64,000 nucleotides of DNA from Sediminibacillus dalangtanensis (GTDB lineage: Bacteria > Bacillota > Bacilli > Bacillales > Amphibacillaceae). The notes below the pieces were generated by a model. That model was not told where the DNA came from. It saw only the letters and a program-made list of their open reading frames with translations, and made no database searches. Shown here piece after piece: positions 37,390-46,574 of the stretch; position 1 is the first letter of the stretch, and the number at the start of each line of letters is the position of its first letter. Where the stretch lies: positions 1,426,001 through 1,490,000 of the forward strand of contig NZ_CP046956.1 of NCBI RefSeq assembly GCF_017792025.1, read 5' to 3'. A program made the position numbers and the translations under genes.

Positions 37390-38271
37390 ATGGAAACGAC
37401 AGTGAAAACGGCCGCTGGATCACAGGTTGAAAAACAAAGAGGCCGCAAAAAACCTGGTTGGAAACGGCTATTGATTTATACAATTCTAATCTTGTTTGCC
37501 ATTGTGAATGCCTATCCAATAATCTGGATGGTCATCAATTCATTCAAGTCGGAAAGTGAATTTGCTGTTAACCAATTCGGATTTCCGAGAGAATTGGTAT
37601 TGGAAAACTATCAAAATGCTTGGGAGATAGCCAATTTTGGTGTTCTTTTTAAAAACAGTATATTCATCTGTGTCGCTGCTACTGTTATCACCGTATTAAC
37701 AGGGGCTTTAGCCTCGTACTTTTTATCAAGATTCACGTTTAAAATGAGTAAATTCATTTATACATTTTTTATTTTCGGAATGCTGATTCCTATTCATGCT
37801 ACCCTGGTTCCCATGTTTATCCTGATGCGTAATCTCGGATTGTTGAATACGCCGGTCACCTTGTTATTTCCCTATATTGCTTTTCATTTGCCGATAACGA
37901 TTTTTATTTTAACAAGCTTTATGAAAGCTTTTCCTAAGGACATTGAGGAGTCGGCGATTATGGATGGCTGTGGTATTTTTCGGATTTTCTGGTCCATCGT
38001 GCTGCCGATGTCCCGACCGGCCCTTGCTACGGTAGTCATTCTTAACTTCATTTATAATTGGAATGAATTTTCCTTTGCCCTGGTACTGATCAATGACCCG
38101 GCTTTCCAGACACTGCCGTTGGGTCTGGCAAATTTTGCCGGTCAGTTCACCACCAACTATGGAGCACAAATGGCAGGTTTGACCATGTCACTGATCCCGA
38201 TAATCGCTATTTATTTAATGCTTGAAAAAGAAATCGTAAAAGGTATGACAGCTGGGGCGGTTAAGGGATAA
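37390..38271 (+). CDS. ABC sugar transporter permease (MalG-type)
   Basis: A 293-residue six-helix permease with a basic N-terminal tail and the EAA loop KDIEESAIMDGCGIFRIFWS near residue 180. AAGGAGG precedes the ATG. Second half of the pore encoded with the gene at 36500. The sensor kinase follows within 35 bp and is probably in the same transcript. Confidence 0.9.
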   Translation: METTVKTAAGSQVEKQRGRKKPGWKRLLIYTILILFAIVNAYPIIWMVINSFKSESEFAVNQFGFPRELVLENYQNAWEIANFGVLFKNSIFICVAATVITVLTGALASYFLSRFTFKMSKFIYTFFIFGMLIPIHATLVPMFILMRNLGLLNTPVTLLFPYIAFHLPITIFILTSFMKAFPKDIEESAIMDGCGIFRIFWSIVLPMSRPALATVVILNFIYNWNEFSFALVLINDPAFQTLPLGLANFAGQFTTNYGAQMAGLTMSLIPIIAIYLMLEKEIVKGMTAGAVKG

Positions 38272-38305
38272 GATAGAGCTAGTACTCGGTCAAGGATGGA
38301 TGCTA

Positions 38306-40075
38306 ATGTTCCGCCAATGGGGATTGAAAAAACAGTTTGCCACCGTTTTCCTGGTATTGATCACTCTGCCGACGATGTTTTTCGGTGCTTTGATCTACTA
38401 CCAAACAACAAAAGCGTTTAAACAACAAGCAGCCGATCATACTATCGGACGCTTGGAAACAAGTGAAGAAACGTTGACATCGGTTATACGAAATGTAGAA
38501 AACATGACTTCCTTCATGATTTACGACGAAAATTTCCGCACTTTTTTCTCTTCTTCAAAATCGGAAATGACGAGTGAAGTCTACAAGCGGGCTGAAGAGG
38601 GCATAAAAGGGTACTTCACGTTTCAGTTAACGTCTTTTGATTATATCGATTCTATCATGCTGGAATCAGCCAGTGGGAACAAGCTTCATTTTGGCAATCC
38701 AGTCACAGCGGATGAAGCTGTATTAGACCAGGCAGCCACAAAGAAAGGCGGTGGCCTGTCCTGGAGCGGTTCCTATCAGGTCGACAGCGATTGGGAAGGA
38801 AAAAAACAAGTAATAAGCCTTTCGAGAGAAATAAACGATCTCAACCATATAACAGAGCCAATCGGAAGGGTAAGAATTCGACTGGATCAGGCGGATTTAT
38901 ACCAAACGGTTAAAGGCGACACTGCAGGTGGCCAGGGGTACTTTTTTGTCATGACGGATCAAGGCGATGTAGTACTGCATCCGGATGAAAACATGGTTGG
39001 TAAACCGTTCCCTGATCAGACACTGATCGATCGAATTATCGCAAGCAGTCAGCGATCGATCAGCTATGAAACAAAGGACAACCGTTATTTAGTCGTGAAA
39101 AAGAAAATAGACGGAATGAACTGGTTTTCAGTGGCAGTCGTCAACCAGGGAGAAGTAGTTCAGGAACTTTATAATGTACGGTCTCTCCTTGTTGACATGA
39201 TTTTGTTGCTATTGTTATTGGGCACCGTTGCTTTTGCTGGATTTTATTTTTTCAATATCCGACGTATCCTAGAACTTACCGAACAAACCAAACAGCTGGA
39301 AAATGGGGATTTCAATGCCAATGTCCCCGTAAACACAAATGATGAAATCGGAAAGCTCGGTATGCGCTTCAACCAGATGGTGAAAACGATCCAGACATAT
39401 ATAAACCAGGAATACAAGCTGAAAATCAAACAAAAAGAGTCTGAACTACAAGCCATGCAAAACCAAATAGACCCTCATTTTTTGTATAATACATTGGATA
39501 TGATTCGCTGGACAGCAAGGTTGGAAAATGCGATGGAAACAGGACATTTGATTGAACAGCTGTCAAAAATGTTCCGGATGAACTTGAATAAAGGGAATAT
39601 GTGGGTCAAATTAGATGAAGAATTTGCTTATATTCGGCATTATCTCGAACTACAGAAAAGCAGGATGGGGAGCCGTCTTCGATACAGTATTTTTTATGAA
39701 GCGGATATTGGCGGGGCATATAGTATCAAACAGATTCTGCAGCCACTGGTGGAAAACAGTATACGCCATGGATTTAAAAACGTTTCCTATCAGGGAGAAC
39801 TCCGTATCAGGGGATACAGACAGGAGAATCAAATTTTGATTGATGTGGTGGATAATGGGGCAGGCTTCCAATCGTACGATGAAACTGGAAATGAGGGCAG
39901 CGGTTTTGCGCTGAATCAGCTTCATGAACGATTATTGCTGGCCTTTGGAGAGGAGGGGAAGATAAAGCAAATCCCTTCCCGGAATGGAACCTGGATGCAA
40001 GTAAAGCTGCCACTGCTGAATAAGAGACCGGAACAGAAGATTAAAAAGGAACCGGGTGATTGGAATGACGTGTAA
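38306..40075 (+). CDS. sensor histidine kinase, YesM type
   Basis: A 589-residue membrane kinase: helix near 12-32, an extracellular dCache-like sensor (about 35-290), helix near 298-316, HAMP linker (about 318-370), then the HisKA_7TM-less LytS/YesM core with phospho-His near 391 in NQIDPHFLYNTLD and the ATP-binding NGAG and SGFAL segments near 525-545. ATG at 38306 has AAGGA 9 bases upstream; an ATG six bases earlier is an alternative. It lies between the permeases and its response regulator, and probably senses the sugar outside or the loaded binding protein. Confidence 0.88.
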   Translation: MFRQWGLKKQFATVFLVLITLPTMFFGALIYYQTTKAFKQQAADHTIGRLETSEETLTSVIRNVENMTSFMIYDENFRTFFSSSKSEMTSEVYKRAEEGIKGYFTFQLTSFDYIDSIMLESASGNKLHFGNPVTADEAVLDQAATKKGGGLSWSGSYQVDSDWEGKKQVISLSREINDLNHITEPIGRVRIRLDQADLYQTVKGDTAGGQGYFFVMTDQGDVVLHPDENMVGKPFPDQTLIDRIIASSQRSISYETKDNRYLVVKKKIDGMNWFSVAVVNQGEVVQELYNVRSLLVDMILLLLLLGTVAFAGFYFFNIRRILELTEQTKQLENGDFNANVPVNTNDEIGKLGMRFNQMVKTIQTYINQEYKLKIKQKESELQAMQNQIDPHFLYNTLDMIRWTARLENAMETGHLIEQLSKMFRMNLNKGNMWVKLDEEFAYIRHYLELQKSRMGSRLRYSIFYEADIGGAYSIKQILQPLVENSIRHGFKNVSYQGELRIRGYRQENQILIDVVDNGAGFQSYDETGNEGSGFALNQLHERLLLAFGEEGKIKQIPSRNGTWMQVKLPLLNKRPEQKIKKEPGDWNDV

Positions 40076-41624
40076 AATGCTCATTGTCGACGATGAACCG
40101 ATTATCCGCAATGGATTGACAAAAACAATTCCATGGGAAAAATACACTATCGAAGTTGCGGAAGCAGCACACGACGGCTTAGATGCAATCAAAAAAATAA
40201 ACGCTGCTGATGACATTGATATCGTCGTAACCGATGTGCGAATGCCGAATCAAGATGGTTTACAGCTTGCTGCTTATTTAGCTGAACACTATCCTGCAAT
40301 CCGTATCATCATTCTAAGCGGTTATGATGACTTCGATTATGCTAAACAAGCGATGCACGCTGGTGTGAAAGATTACTTACTAAAACCAGTAGACATAGAT
40401 GAATTGATTACGGTGGTAAGAAAAACGTCCGAAGAAATCCTGGAAGAACGTTTCCGCCATGCTCAGATGGAACTGTCAGCCATCAGAAATGAACTATACT
40501 ACCAGGTGATGGATACACCAGTCAGTCATTTTCCTGACAAAAATCTTAGTGAAAAAGTAAAGCTATTCCCTTTTGTCACCTTGATCAAGGATTACTCGGT
40601 TCTTCTAACAGAAGAAAGTCACAAACAGCTAACTGAATGGAAACGTCACTGGGAACAAAGCATTTCCGAGTTGTTTACCACGATTGATGTAAACTGTATT
40701 TCTTTTTTTACCGGAGAAAATATGTTGTTGACCTGTCTGATTGTAAAAAAGGAAGGAATTAAGACGGAAGAGATTGAACGCCTCCTGGTTTCCGGGATAA
40801 ATTATTTGGAGTTTCCGCTATACGCTCTTCTCCATAACCGATATATTCAGCTGAATGAGCTAGCGTATGTATATCGCCAGTTTGACCAATCGTTATCATT
40901 TTTGCCACTGGCAGATCAAGGAATCATCCATCTGCCAGTTCCCGAGTCTTGGCACAGCGGTTGCAAGTCATCAGATTTTCCGAGTGATAGGCTGATCGAT
41001 TCCATTTTGCGCGGAGAACGGGACAAGATAAGGGATCTTACGGATGAGTTATTTAACAGCTTTCGTTTAAATTCCCGCTCTCTTTCGCAAACGGCCACTG
41101 CAGCTCGAGAGATTGTTTCCTCTGCCTACGAAAGGTGTCAGGGGTTGATGAGAAGACAGATCGATAGGACGCCATCTCTTCATCACTCGCTCGATTTTCA
41201 GTACCACAACACGTATCAAGCAATCCGGATTCTGTTCGAAAACGATATTCAATTGTTGATGGAGCAGTATCAATTGACTCGTGCCGAAAACAATGACTGG
41301 TTGATGGAGCGTGCAGAAGCCTACATTAAAAAATATTACACCTCAGATATTAAAGCCCACGAAGTAGCCGATGTTATCAATATTTCTCCGAATTACTTCA
41401 GTTCTTTGTTCAAACAAAGAACTGGAAAGAATTTTAATGAATACGTGAAGGAACTTCGGGTTGAACAAGCGAAGACGTTACTTGCTGATACCCCTTTTAA
41501 GGTAAGGGAAATCGCAGAGCAGGTCGGTTACCATGAATACAAATATTTTGTAGAAGTATTTAAAAAGTTTGTGGGGATGACACCAACAGAATTTCGAAAA
41601 TGGAACACTGCCAAAGTAGAATGA
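40056..41624 (+). CDS. AraC-type response regulator, YesN type
   Basis: A 522-residue regulator: receiver domain (1-125) with acidic pocket VDDE and phospho-Asp60 in VTDVRMP, a long linker, and a C-terminal AraC double helix-turn-helix (about 425-520) with HEVADVINISPNYFSSLFKQ and VREIAEQVGYHEYKYFVEVF. The start is GTG at 40056 (AAAGGA 5 bases upstream) or ATG at 40065; either overlaps the kinase gene, so they are coupled. It should activate the importer operon and the GH1 gene. Confidence 0.88.
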   Translation: MIGMTCKMLIVDDEPIIRNGLTKTIPWEKYTIEVAEAAHDGLDAIKKINAADDIDIVVTDVRMPNQDGLQLAAYLAEHYPAIRIIILSGYDDFDYAKQAMHAGVKDYLLKPVDIDELITVVRKTSEEILEERFRHAQMELSAIRNELYYQVMDTPVSHFPDKNLSEKVKLFPFVTLIKDYSVLLTEESHKQLTEWKRHWEQSISELFTTIDVNCISFFTGENMLLTCLIVKKEGIKTEEIERLLVSGINYLEFPLYALLHNRYIQLNELAYVYRQFDQSLSFLPLADQGIIHLPVPESWHSGCKSSDFPSDRLIDSILRGERDKIRDLTDELFNSFRLNSRSLSQTATAAREIVSSAYERCQGLMRRQIDRTPSLHHSLDFQYHNTYQAIRILFENDIQLLMEQYQLTRAENNDWLMERAEAYIKKYYTSDIKAHEVADVINISPNYFSSLFKQRTGKNFNEYVKELRVEQAKTLLADTPFKVREIAEQVGYHEYKYFVEVFKKFVGMTPTEFRKWNTAKVE

Positions 41625-41679
41625 ACCACCAGAATTTGTATTACTGAATTCCGTTATTTCATAAAAGGAGCGATAAACC

Positions 41680-43116
41680 ATGCAAACAAAAATGATTCAA
41701 GTACCTGAGGATTTCATGATCGGTGCGGCCGTTTCCGCCTGGCAGACAGAAGGCTGGTCAGGAAAAAAAGATAGTCAGGATTCCTATTTGGATTTATGGT
41801 ACAAAAACAATCAAAACGTCTGGCATGAAGGGTATGGACCAGCAGTAGCGACCGATTTTCGCAACCGTTACAAGGAGGACATCGGTTATATGAAAGAAAT
41901 CGGTCTGACGCATTTCCGGACTTCCATCAATTGGTCTCGATTTCTAGTAGATTATGAAAATACTGTCGTGGATGAAGATTATGCCGCCTACATCGATGAC
42001 ATGATCGATGAATTGATTGCCAACGGAATAGAACCGATGATTTGTCTGGAGCATTACGAGGTACCGGCAGTCTTATTTGAAAACTATGGTGGTTGGGGAT
42101 CCAAGCATGTTGTCGAGCTATTTGTAAAATATGCGGAGAGGGTGTTCGAGCGATATGGTGACAAAGTCCAACACTGGTTCACTTTCAATGAGCCGGTTGT
42201 CGTACAGACGAGGGTTTACTTGGATGCCATTCGTTATCCATTTGAACAGAATACAAAGAAATGGATGCAATGGAACTTTAACAAAGCACTGGCAACAGCC
42301 AAGGTGGTTTCTTTGTTCAAAGAAATGGAGCTCAATCAAAAATACGGGGCTAAAATCGGTGTTATTCTAAATCCGGAGGTCACTTATGCCCGTTCTACGT
42401 CCCCTCACGACCAGGAGGCGGCCCGAATCTACGATTTGTTTTTTAATCGTGCCTTTCTGGATCCCTCTATCAAAGGGGAATATCCACAGGAACTATTCGA
42501 TTTAATGGCAAAACATGATATAACATTTGAGCATACCAAAGAAGAATTGCAAATCATTCAAAGCAATACGGTCGATTATGTTGGGCTCAATCTTTATTTT
42601 CCGCATCGTGTACAGGCACGGACATCAGCCTGGAATGAACGGATCCCTTTTCATCCCGCTTATTACTACGAGAAATTTGACCTGCCCGGCAAAAAAATGA
42701 ACCCTTACCGAGGATGGGAAATCTATCCACAAATCATGTACGATATGGCTCTTCGAATGAAAGAGGAATATGGAAACATCGAATGGTTCATTGCCGAAAA
42801 TGGAATGGGAGTAGAAAAGGAACAGCGTTTTAAAAATAAGGATGGCATGATTGAGGATGATTACCGAATAGAGTTTATCAGTGACCATTTAAAATGGCTG
42901 CTTAAAGCAGTCGAAGAAGGTGTGAATTGTAGGGGCTATATGCTGTGGGCATTTTCTGATAATGTTTCCCCGATGAATGCATTTAAAAATCGTTATGGTC
43001 TGGTCGAAATCAATTTAGAAGATAACAGGAACCGCAGGCTTAAAAAATCCGCCTACTGGTATCAAAAATTGATTGCTGAAAGGCAATTCGAAACAATAGT
43101 TGGGGAGTATAAGTGA
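41680..43116 (+). CDS. GH1 beta-glycosidase
   Basis: A 478-residue cytoplasmic GH1 enzyme. The acid/base Glu is in WFTFNEPVV near 170 and the nucleophile Glu in FIAENGMG near 373. The aglycone end reads WAFSDNVSPMNAFKNRYGL near 425-443: it lacks the FEW of ordinary beta-glucosidases, and compared with the S-x6-K-x-Y phosphate motif of 6-phospho enzymes it keeps Ser and Tyr but has Asn at the Lys position with Lys one place earlier. Whether its substrate is phosphorylated is therefore open. It follows the regulator by 55 bp and precedes a ROK kinase. Confidence 0.88.
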   Translation: MQTKMIQVPEDFMIGAAVSAWQTEGWSGKKDSQDSYLDLWYKNNQNVWHEGYGPAVATDFRNRYKEDIGYMKEIGLTHFRTSINWSRFLVDYENTVVDEDYAAYIDDMIDELIANGIEPMICLEHYEVPAVLFENYGGWGSKHVVELFVKYAERVFERYGDKVQHWFTFNEPVVVQTRVYLDAIRYPFEQNTKKWMQWNFNKALATAKVVSLFKEMELNQKYGAKIGVILNPEVTYARSTSPHDQEAARIYDLFFNRAFLDPSIKGEYPQELFDLMAKHDITFEHTKEELQIIQSNTVDYVGLNLYFPHRVQARTSAWNERIPFHPAYYYEKFDLPGKKMNPYRGWEIYPQIMYDMALRMKEEYGNIEWFIAENGMGVEKEQRFKNKDGMIEDDYRIEFISDHLKWLLKAVEEGVNCRGYMLWAFSDNVSPMNAFKNRYGLVEINLEDNRNRRLKKSAYWYQKLIAERQFETIVGEYK

Positions 43117-43192
43117 GACATCCGTTTGTGCATAAGGAATAACATGGAAAAGGAGTCAGCCCGTTTTAAAAAAAGAGAAGAGGGGGGAAACC

Positions 43193-44107
43193 ATGGGCAA
43201 TATTCTGGCAATAGATATAGGCGGAACATTTCTGAAATATGGAATAGTTACTAGAGAGGGGGATATCCAGTCAAGCAGCAAAATAAAGACACCGAAAACG
43301 ATCGATGAATTGCTGTTCTTTCTTGAATCGCAAGCAACGTCCCAACCATTCCTTGCCGGGATTGCAGTGAGTTCGCCGGGAGCTGTATCCGAAGCTGGTT
43401 TTGTCTATGGTTCAAGTGCTGTTCATTATCTGCATGGCCCGAACATGAAAGCATTAATCGGTGAAAGAACTGGTCTTCCGGTCTTTATGGAAAATGACGC
43501 CCACTGTGCTGCCTATGCAGAAATTTGGAAAGGGGCCGCTGCAGGGCGAAAGGATGTCATGGTGATGGTTATCGGGACGGGAATCGGCGGAGCTGTCATA
43601 AAAAATGGGAAGCTGCATAAAGGAGATCGTTTGCACGGGGGAGAATTCGGTTACATGCTGCTTACCTCTGATATCGAAAGCAGCGATGATGTCTGGAGCC
43701 GGATTGCTTCCATGAAAGCGCTTGTTAAAAAGGTTGCAAAGCAAAAGCGGATTGAGCCATCCATGCTGACAGGAGAAGAAATATTTGAAATGGCTGAAAA
43801 CGGCGATCCAATTTGCCGGGAAGCGGTGGATGGTTTTTACCATTTATTGGCGATCGGTATTTATAATTTGCAATATATTTATGACCCGGAAATCATACTT
43901 ATCGGAGGTGGAATAAGTGCACGTCCGGACTTGATTGAACACATAAACGGCAAGTTGGACAGGATACTGCGTCTGATCGATTTGGCCAAAATAAAACCGC
44001 GCATTGAATCTTGCCATTTTCGCCAGAATGCCAATATACTTGGTGCAGTATATGGTTGGCTAAAACGTGAACAGAGCATAAACACTAAAGAACAAAATAG
44101 ATGTTGA
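43193..44107 (+). CDS. ROK-family sugar kinase, copy 1
   Basis: A 304-residue ROK kinase. The phosphate loop AIDIGGTFLKYGIV opens the protein; FMENDAHCAAYAEIWKGAA near 97-115 holds the catalytic Asp; GTGIGGAVIKNG near 127 and HGGEFGYML near 147 follow. The CxCGxxGCxE zinc motif of many ROK kinases is absent, as I recall for beta-glucoside kinases (BglK). It probably phosphorylates the imported glycoside or the released glucose. GAGGGGGGAAACC precedes the ATG. A paralogue with about 55-60 percent identity by eye lies at 45357. Confidence 0.85.
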   Translation: MGNILAIDIGGTFLKYGIVTREGDIQSSSKIKTPKTIDELLFFLESQATSQPFLAGIAVSSPGAVSEAGFVYGSSAVHYLHGPNMKALIGERTGLPVFMENDAHCAAYAEIWKGAAAGRKDVMVMVIGTGIGGAVIKNGKLHKGDRLHGGEFGYMLLTSDIESSDDVWSRIASMKALVKKVAKQKRIEPSMLTGEEIFEMAENGDPICREAVDGFYHLLAIGIYNLQYIYDPEIILIGGGISARPDLIEHINGKLDRILRLIDLAKIKPRIESCHFRQNANILGAVYGWLKREQSINTKEQNRC

Positions 44108-44161
44108 AAGATTTGGCAGTATCGGTTTCAACACAACTAGTTACACAAGAGAGAGTTTGGA

Positions 44162-44330
44162 ACAAAAGCATAGTGGCCAAAGCAAAAACCGAACGATGAT
44201 TCGATCTTACTAGGATGCGAATCCGTTCGGTTTTTGAAATTTTAATAGTAACTGTGAATTGCTTTCTCTTAAGAAGAGTGGTGGTAAGCACTTTAAAAAG
44301 GTACTTCGCTTTTCGTGGAAACATCGGTGT
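44162..44330. repeat. MITE-like repeat, third copy
   Basis: Begins ACAAAAGCATAGTGGCCAAA and continues into a strong hairpin (44184-44236, AAAAACCGAACG with CGTTCGGTTTTT) that can terminate the ROK transcript. Further in, GAATTGCTTTCTCTTAAG and ACTTCGCTTTTCGTGG parallel the other copies. The right end is decayed. The rest of the 538-bp gap 44108-44645 shows only the exonuclease promoter. Confidence 0.6.
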
Positions 44331-44573
44331 TATTACCTACTACATAAAACGTTTCTAATACAACTATCCATAGTACGAAAGGATTGTATGCTGCTTTGTT
44401 AAAATGGCATGGATCATTCAAAATCAGAACACCGTATCTTGTGGAAGATTATATTAGCCGGGTCATAGCGCCTTTCTCTCCTTATCTTAATATAGTGGCT
44501 TTCTATCAACGGTATGACAGGTCCGGAATGATAGGGAAAAGAAAAATTGACATTTTCTGGGCGGAAATATTTT

Positions 44574-44602
44574 TTGTTTGTCCGCATGACTTATTATATA
44601 AT
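44574..44602 (+). promoter_or_regulatory. promoter of the exonuclease gene
   Basis: TTGTTT (44574-44579), 17 bases, TATAAT (44597-44602); the start codon follows 44 bases later. It lies inside the longer open frame and so argues for the internal TTG start. Confidence 0.65.
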
Positions 44603-44645
44603 AGGAGTGAAAAGCGAGGAAAAAGCCTCATATGGAGGGAATATT

Positions 44646-45254
44646 TTGCAAATAGCGGCAATAGACTTTGAAACGGCAAATCGTTACCGTACCAGTGCTT
44701 GTTCCGTCGGCATTGTCATAGCTGATGAGAATGGGATAATAGATGAGTTTTATAGCTTGATCAATCCATTGATGGATTTTGATTCCTTTAATACGTATAT
44801 CCACGGCATCAGCGAACAAGACGTGGTGGATGCTCCAACTTTTGATGAGCTGTGGCCCACTTTGATACCATACTTATCCGGCCGATTGGTCGTCGCTCAT
44901 AATGCCAGCTTTGATATGAGTGTTCTGCGACAGACCCTGGATCGATACGAATTGACTTATCCTGAATTCGACTATCTCTGTACAGTGACCATGTCCAAAA
45001 AGGTTTGGCCGGAATTGTCGAATCATAAATTGCATACAGTAGCAGCACATAATGGAATCGAGTTCTTTCATCATAATGCTCTGGAAGATGCCAGAGCAGC
45101 AGCGTTACTGATGGTAGAAGCTATCAAGCATCAACAGGTTGAGGGTTTTGACGCGTTGGCGGCTTTACATGGTTGTAAAAAGGACAGGGTTTACGAACGT
45201 GGTTATCTCCCACCCAAAACTCAGACCAAACGGCGAAAGTCTGCTAAACGGTAA
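44646..45254 (+). CDS. DnaQ-like 3'-5' exonuclease (DEDDh)
   Basis: A 202-residue exonuclease of the DnaQ/epsilon fold. The four acidic residues and His are visible: Asp and Glu in AIDFETANRY near 6-8, Asp in AHNASFDMSVL near 88, and His..Asp in HHNALEDARAAALL near 146-151. A basic tail TKRRKSAKR ends it. TTG at 44646 with GGAGGG 6 bases upstream is preferred; a promoter lies within the longer frame. It likely works in DNA repair or RNA trimming and has no link to the sugar genes around it, from which it is separated by its own promoter and terminator. Confidence 0.87.
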   Translation: MQIAAIDFETANRYRTSACSVGIVIADENGIIDEFYSLINPLMDFDSFNTYIHGISEQDVVDAPTFDELWPTLIPYLSGRLVVAHNASFDMSVLRQTLDRYELTYPEFDYLCTVTMSKKVWPELSNHKLHTVAAHNGIEFFHHNALEDARAAALLMVEAIKHQQVEGFDALAALHGCKKDRVYERGYLPPKTQTKRRKSAKR

Positions 45255-45274
45255 GGCATATTCAAGCAGATACA

Positions 45275-45304
45275 GACAGCCACAGGCTGTCTTCTTTGTT
45301 TTTA
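45275..45304 (+). terminator. terminator after exonuclease
   Basis: AGACAGCC (45275-45282) pairs with GGCTGTCT (45286-45293), followed by TCTTTGTTTTT. Confidence 0.85.
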
Positions 45305-45356
45305 CGCTTGGAAGAAAAAGTCGGCAGTTGTTATTTAGAAATAAGAGGGTGGAGCA

Positions 45357-46253
45357 ATGGAAAAATTTTTAGCTTTTGATATAGGCGGAACGTTTATAAA
45401 ATATGCTGTGATCAAGGAAGATGCAGAATTAGTGGAGAGTGGTAAAACGGCAACCCCGGATACCCTTGAAGGATTGATCAATATAATTGTGGGGTATGCG
45501 GAAGCCAATGCGGATGCTAAGGGGATTGCAATCAGTGCGCCTGGAGCGGTATCGGAGGAGGGTATTGTATATGGATCGAGTGCCTTGCCATATATACACG
45601 GACCAAATATTAAACAAATGGTAAAAGAAAAAACGAACCGGCCGGTTTTTATGGAGAATGATGCCAACTGTGCGGGATATGCCGAGGTCTGGAAAGGAGC
45701 AGCACGAGGCAAGCAGGATGTACTGGCGGTTGTCCTCGGTACAGGAATTGGTGGAGCCGTTATTAAAAATGGTTCCTTGCACAAAGGGGCGCATCTGCAT
45801 GGTGGAGAATTTGGTTACATGCTTACACGTCCTGAACTTTCTGAAGAAGATAACACGTGGAGTGCTACGGCTTCTACCGCTGCTTTGGTCCGCATGGTGG
45901 CAGCTGCTAAGCGAGTCGAAAGCAGTTCGTTGTCCGGAGAAAAAATATTTTCCATGGCTGAAACCGGGGATAATGATTGTATAAACGCAATTGACAAGTT
46001 TTATCATAATCTGGCGGTCGGTCTGTATAACTTGCAGTACATATTCGATCCGGAATTGATAGTAATTGGTGGCGGGATTAGTGCCAGGCCGGATTTAACC
46101 GACAGAATCGGTGAAAAATTAGAGCAAATACTCAGCAGGATAGATATTGCCACTGTAAAGCCAAAGATAGCCGCTTGCCATTTTAGGCAAAATTCGAATT
46201 TACTTGGAGCAGTTTATGGATTAATGAAGCAAATCAATCCTTCTTACAGGTGA
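45357..46253 (+). CDS. ROK-family sugar kinase, copy 2
   Basis: A 298-residue ROK kinase closely related to the one at 43193: the same AFDIGGTFIKY opening, VYGSSALPYIHGPNIK, FMENDANCAGYAEVWKGAA (catalytic Asp near 100), GTGIGGAVIKNGSLHKG, and IVIGGGISARPDL. The zinc motif is again missing. AGAGGGTGGAG precedes the ATG. Differences cluster in the region after HGGEFGYML, which borders the sugar site, so the two copies may prefer different sugars. It stands alone between the exonuclease and the pectin module. Confidence 0.85.
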   Translation: MEKFLAFDIGGTFIKYAVIKEDAELVESGKTATPDTLEGLINIIVGYAEANADAKGIAISAPGAVSEEGIVYGSSALPYIHGPNIKQMVKEKTNRPVFMENDANCAGYAEVWKGAARGKQDVLAVVLGTGIGGAVIKNGSLHKGAHLHGGEFGYMLTRPELSEEDNTWSATASTAALVRMVAAAKRVESSSLSGEKIFSMAETGDNDCINAIDKFYHNLAVGLYNLQYIFDPELIVIGGGISARPDLTDRIGEKLEQILSRIDIATVKPKIAACHFRQNSNLLGAVYGLMKQINPSYR

Positions 46254-46298
46254 GTAGTTCCATACTAGGTAAATTGTAGGAATTTTCGTAAAACTCGG

Positions 46299-46368
46299 TT
46301 GACAATCTGTTGGCCGAGCTTTATGATACTGCTTATAACAACGTTGTTATCTTTTGTAAGCGCTTTCT
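46299..46368 (+). promoter_or_regulatory. promoter, 16-bp palindromic operator and cre box separated from the pectate lyase gene by IS110
   Basis: TTGACA (46299-46304), 17 bases, TATGAT (46322-46327) form a strong promoter. ATAACAACGTTGTTAT (46335-46350) is a perfect palindrome at the start site, followed by TGTAAGCGCTTTCT (46355-46368), one base off cre. No intact gene follows directly; the lyase begins at 48186 beyond the insertion element. The same palindrome recurs at 52658. A GTG frame of 58 codons (46384-46560) with a GGGGAGG site follows but resembles nothing known. Confidence 0.8.
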
Positions 46369-46574
46369 AATTTTGGGGAGGTGGTGAAAGTTCCGGCTTG
46401 TTACAAGACACTGCAATATAACTTGTTAAGACCTGCGGTAATATGTCAAACAAAAATTAAATTAATATTTGATAATCAAGGTACACTTTATCAAAAAAGG
46501 CAACACCAAACTAGACCAGTAATATATGTAAATTACTGGAATGGAATAAAAAGGATTTAGAAGCTAGATATGCT

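Noticed and set aside
44384..44671. 95-codon open frame on the plus strand before the exonuclease
   Set aside because: No recognisable family, no good ribosome binding site, overlaps the exonuclease promoter and start, and starts in decayed repeat DNA.
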